From Turneriella sp942492915 (GTDB lineage Bacteria > Spirochaetota > Leptospiria > Turneriellales > Turneriellaceae): a stretch of DNA of 64,000 nucleotides. Below are positions 62,864 through 64,000 of the stretch, in pieces; within the stretch, counting starts at the first letter, position 1; each line of letters opens with the position of its first letter. The stretch is taken from NCBI GenBank assembly GCA_942492915.1, contig OW818662.1, positions 2,728,001 to 2,792,000 of the forward strand, written 5' to 3'. The notes under the pieces were generated by a model. The model saw only the letters and a list, made by a program, of their open reading frames with translations, did not search any database and was not told the origin of the DNA. The position numbers and the translations under genes are program-made.

Positions 62864-63412
62864 GTGCAGTCTGACGGTACACTCGAAACGAGAGACCCAA
62901 AGCGTTCACAGCAACCCTGGCGCGAGTCCCTGACCGAGGCGAACATACACATTGTCACGGCTGCCGATCCTGGCGGGTTTGACCTGACTGACAAATGGAC
63001 GCTCATGTCAGGCCTGCAAAACGCGCTGTGCAAACGCGAGAATGTCTCAGCAGAGCTCTGCACCGAAATTGGTCACGAGCTGATTGCGCGCGAGAAGCTC
63101 ATGAGCACCGGAATCGGCGAACAGATGGCGATACCGCATGCCGTGGTGGGCGGCGCATGCCGACTGATGACCGAATGCGCGATCTTGCCGGACGGCATTG
63201 AATTTGACAGTATCGACGGTTCGAAAGCGCATATTGTCGTCTTGCTGGTAGCGCCCAAATCGGCGCTGCAAGAGCACCTCAAGGTCATGGCTTCGATAGC
63301 AAGAGTTTTCTATAAGGCAGAGGCCCGAGCCCGGGTTATCGCCGCGCAAAATGCCGCCGCCGCGCTCGAAGCGATCATGAGCGTGCCCGTTGACGCGCCA
63401 CGCCCCTCCTGA
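62864..63412 (+). CDS. PTS EIIA-type protein (PtsN-like)
   Basis: 182 residues from a GTG start. After a 40-residue N-terminal extension the EIIA(fru/Ntr) fold follows: LTDKWTLMSGLQNALCKREN, then STGIGEQMAIPHAV with the phosphorylatable His92 and HIVVLLVAPKSALQEHLKVM. No other PTS components are nearby, so a regulatory EIIA-Ntr role is more likely than sugar transport. Confidence 0.85.
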   Translation: MQSDGTLETRDPKRSQQPWRESLTEANIHIVTAADPGGFDLTDKWTLMSGLQNALCKRENVSAELCTEIGHELIAREKLMSTGIGEQMAIPHAVVGGACRLMTECAILPDGIEFDSIDGSKAHIVVLLVAPKSALQEHLKVMASIARVFYKAEARARVIAAQNAAAALEAIMSVPVDAPRPS

Positions 63413-63425
63413 ACTTTCATTTACG

Positions 63426-63444
63426 ACCTGACCAAAAGTCAGGT
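63426..63444 (+). promoter_or_regulatory. Leader hairpin overlapping the DAHP synthase ribosome site
   Basis: A 7-bp perfect stem (63426-63432 with 63438-63444) closes on a CAAAA loop and is followed by TTTCT. Its right arm holds the AGG that is the best Shine-Dalgarno candidate for the ATG at 63454. It may terminate the upstream gene, attenuate, or mask the ribosome site. Confidence 0.45.
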
Positions 63445-63453
63445 TTCTCCGCC

Positions 63454-64000
63454 ATGTCACGAGAGTCTCTGCCCGCAAACGAACAGGTTTCAGGCGTAAA
63501 CATCCGCGTTATCGAACCACTGCTTTCACCGGTTGCGCTGTCAAAACTCTACCCTGCAACAGCGGCGATGACGCAGACCGTACTCTCGGCGCGCGAGCGC
63601 ATTCAAGATATTGTGCTCAGAAAATCAGAACGCTTTCTGGTGATCTGCGGGCCGTGCTCGATTCACGATGAAAAGGCGGCGCTCGAATACGCGGGCAGAC
63701 TACGCGCGCTGCAGGTTGCGTACGCCGACAAACTCGAAATTGTCATGCGCGTCTATTTTGAAAAACCGCGCACGACCATCGGCTGGAAAGGCCTCATCAC
63801 CGACCCGCAGATCGACGGCCTCGACGACGTGCAAGAGGGCCTTAAGACGGGCAGGCGCCTGCTTCAAGAAATCGTCGCAATAGGATTACCCACCGCAACC
63901 GAATTTCTTGATCCGATTGTGCCCCAATACATCGCAGACCTAGTCTCCTGGGCGGCGATCGGCGCCCGCACCACAGAATCGCAGACGCACCGGCAAATGG
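63454..64000 (+). CDS. 3-deoxy-7-phosphoheptulonate (DAHP) synthase, class I, 3' end outside window
   Basis: The first 182 residues are visible and the frame runs off the right edge. ICGPCSIHDEKAALEYA, VMRVYFEKPRTTIGWKG, ATEFLDPIVPQYIADL and GARTTESQTHRQM are the class I AroF/G/H active-site blocks. First committed step of the shikimate pathway, joining phosphoenolpyruvate and erythrose 4-phosphate. Which feedback type (Phe, Tyr or Trp) it has cannot be told. Only 41 bases separate it from the PtsN-like gene. Confidence 0.92.
   Translation, partial: MSRESLPANEQVSGVNIRVIEPLLSPVALSKLYPATAAMTQTVLSARERIQDIVLRKSERFLVICGPCSIHDEKAALEYAGRLRALQVAYADKLEIVMRVYFEKPRTTIGWKGLITDPQIDGLDDVQEGLKTGRRLLQEIVAIGLPTATEFLDPIVPQYIADLVSWAAIGARTTESQTHRQM

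Noticed and set aside
1..64000. tRNA, rRNA, CRISPR array, insertion sequence or prophage
   Set aside because: No cloverleaf-like TPsiC/anticodon patterns, regularly spaced repeats, transposase or phage genes were noticed on reading; a dedicated tRNA and repeat search was not possible.

Overview
The window is a moderately GC-rich, gene-dense bacterial chromosome segment. The gene content points to a spirochaete of the order Leptospirales, with Turneriella the closest fit I can name. The clues are a DUF1554 lipoprotein (a domain expanded in Leptospira), several lipobox proteins with FecR or SH3-like domains, a flagellar rod/hook gene standing alone, 7TMR-DISM/SpoIIE signalling proteins, and outer-membrane barrels and TolC/RND parts of a Gram-negative envelope. 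This placement is inference from families. I saw no tRNA, rRNA, CRISPR array, transposase or prophage.

Layout. 1-8.9 kb: DUF115 protein (cut by the window edge), a TetR regulator, rpmA with its terminator, a YjfB-like 44-residue protein, small membrane proteins, a DUF374 acyltransferase, a GHKL ATPase followed by an outer-membrane barrel, a YegS-type lipid kinase and an SH3-like lipoprotein. 8.9-18 kb: PAP2 phosphatase, LysM-FecR protein, a large RND pump, DinB, PilZ and acetyl-CoA synthetase. 17.9-24.4 kb, minus strand: a six-gene run with a YiiX-like enzyme, a diguanylate cyclase, an ABC exporter (ATPase, FtsX permease, HlyD adaptor) and a small hydrolase. 24.7-34.6 kb: FlgF/FlgG-type protein, a PAS kinase with a decayed ATPase domain, a ferritin-like protein with a histone-H1-like tail, a TolC channel, the C-terminal remnant of a lactate/malate dehydrogenase, a receiver protein, a FecR lipoprotein, a META protein and an esterase. 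34.6-47.7 kb: malic enzyme, fatty acid desaturase, a tandem of 7TMR-DISM/SpoIIE proteins (one with the phosphatase motifs, one degraded), the DUF1554 lipoprotein, ispG, a sugar-dehydrogenase-like protein and a MarC protein. 47.7-56 kb: a tightly overlapping six-gene plus-strand operon (metallo-hydrolase, two exported beta-rich proteins, FolC-like ligase, HEAT-repeat protein, DUF4416-like protein). 56-64 kb: mreB, gdhA behind two SPFH proteins and an NfeD protein, pirin, a GT4 glycosyltransferase, a PtsN-like EIIA and the start of a DAHP synthase.

How it works together. The clearest higher-order signal is a small scattered regulon. The same 16-bp palindrome, TTAACCATTTGGTTAA, followed by six or seven T, lies upstream of the TetR gene, the RND pump and the TolC channel, and in all three a -10-like hexamer follows at the same distance. 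This ties together three genes spread over 28 kb as one predicted efflux system. A second recurrent feature is a set of long perfect inverted repeats with loops of 0-3 bases and no U-tract in intergenic gaps. c-di-GMP signalling (GGDEF, PilZ) and phosphatase/receiver signalling are also represented.
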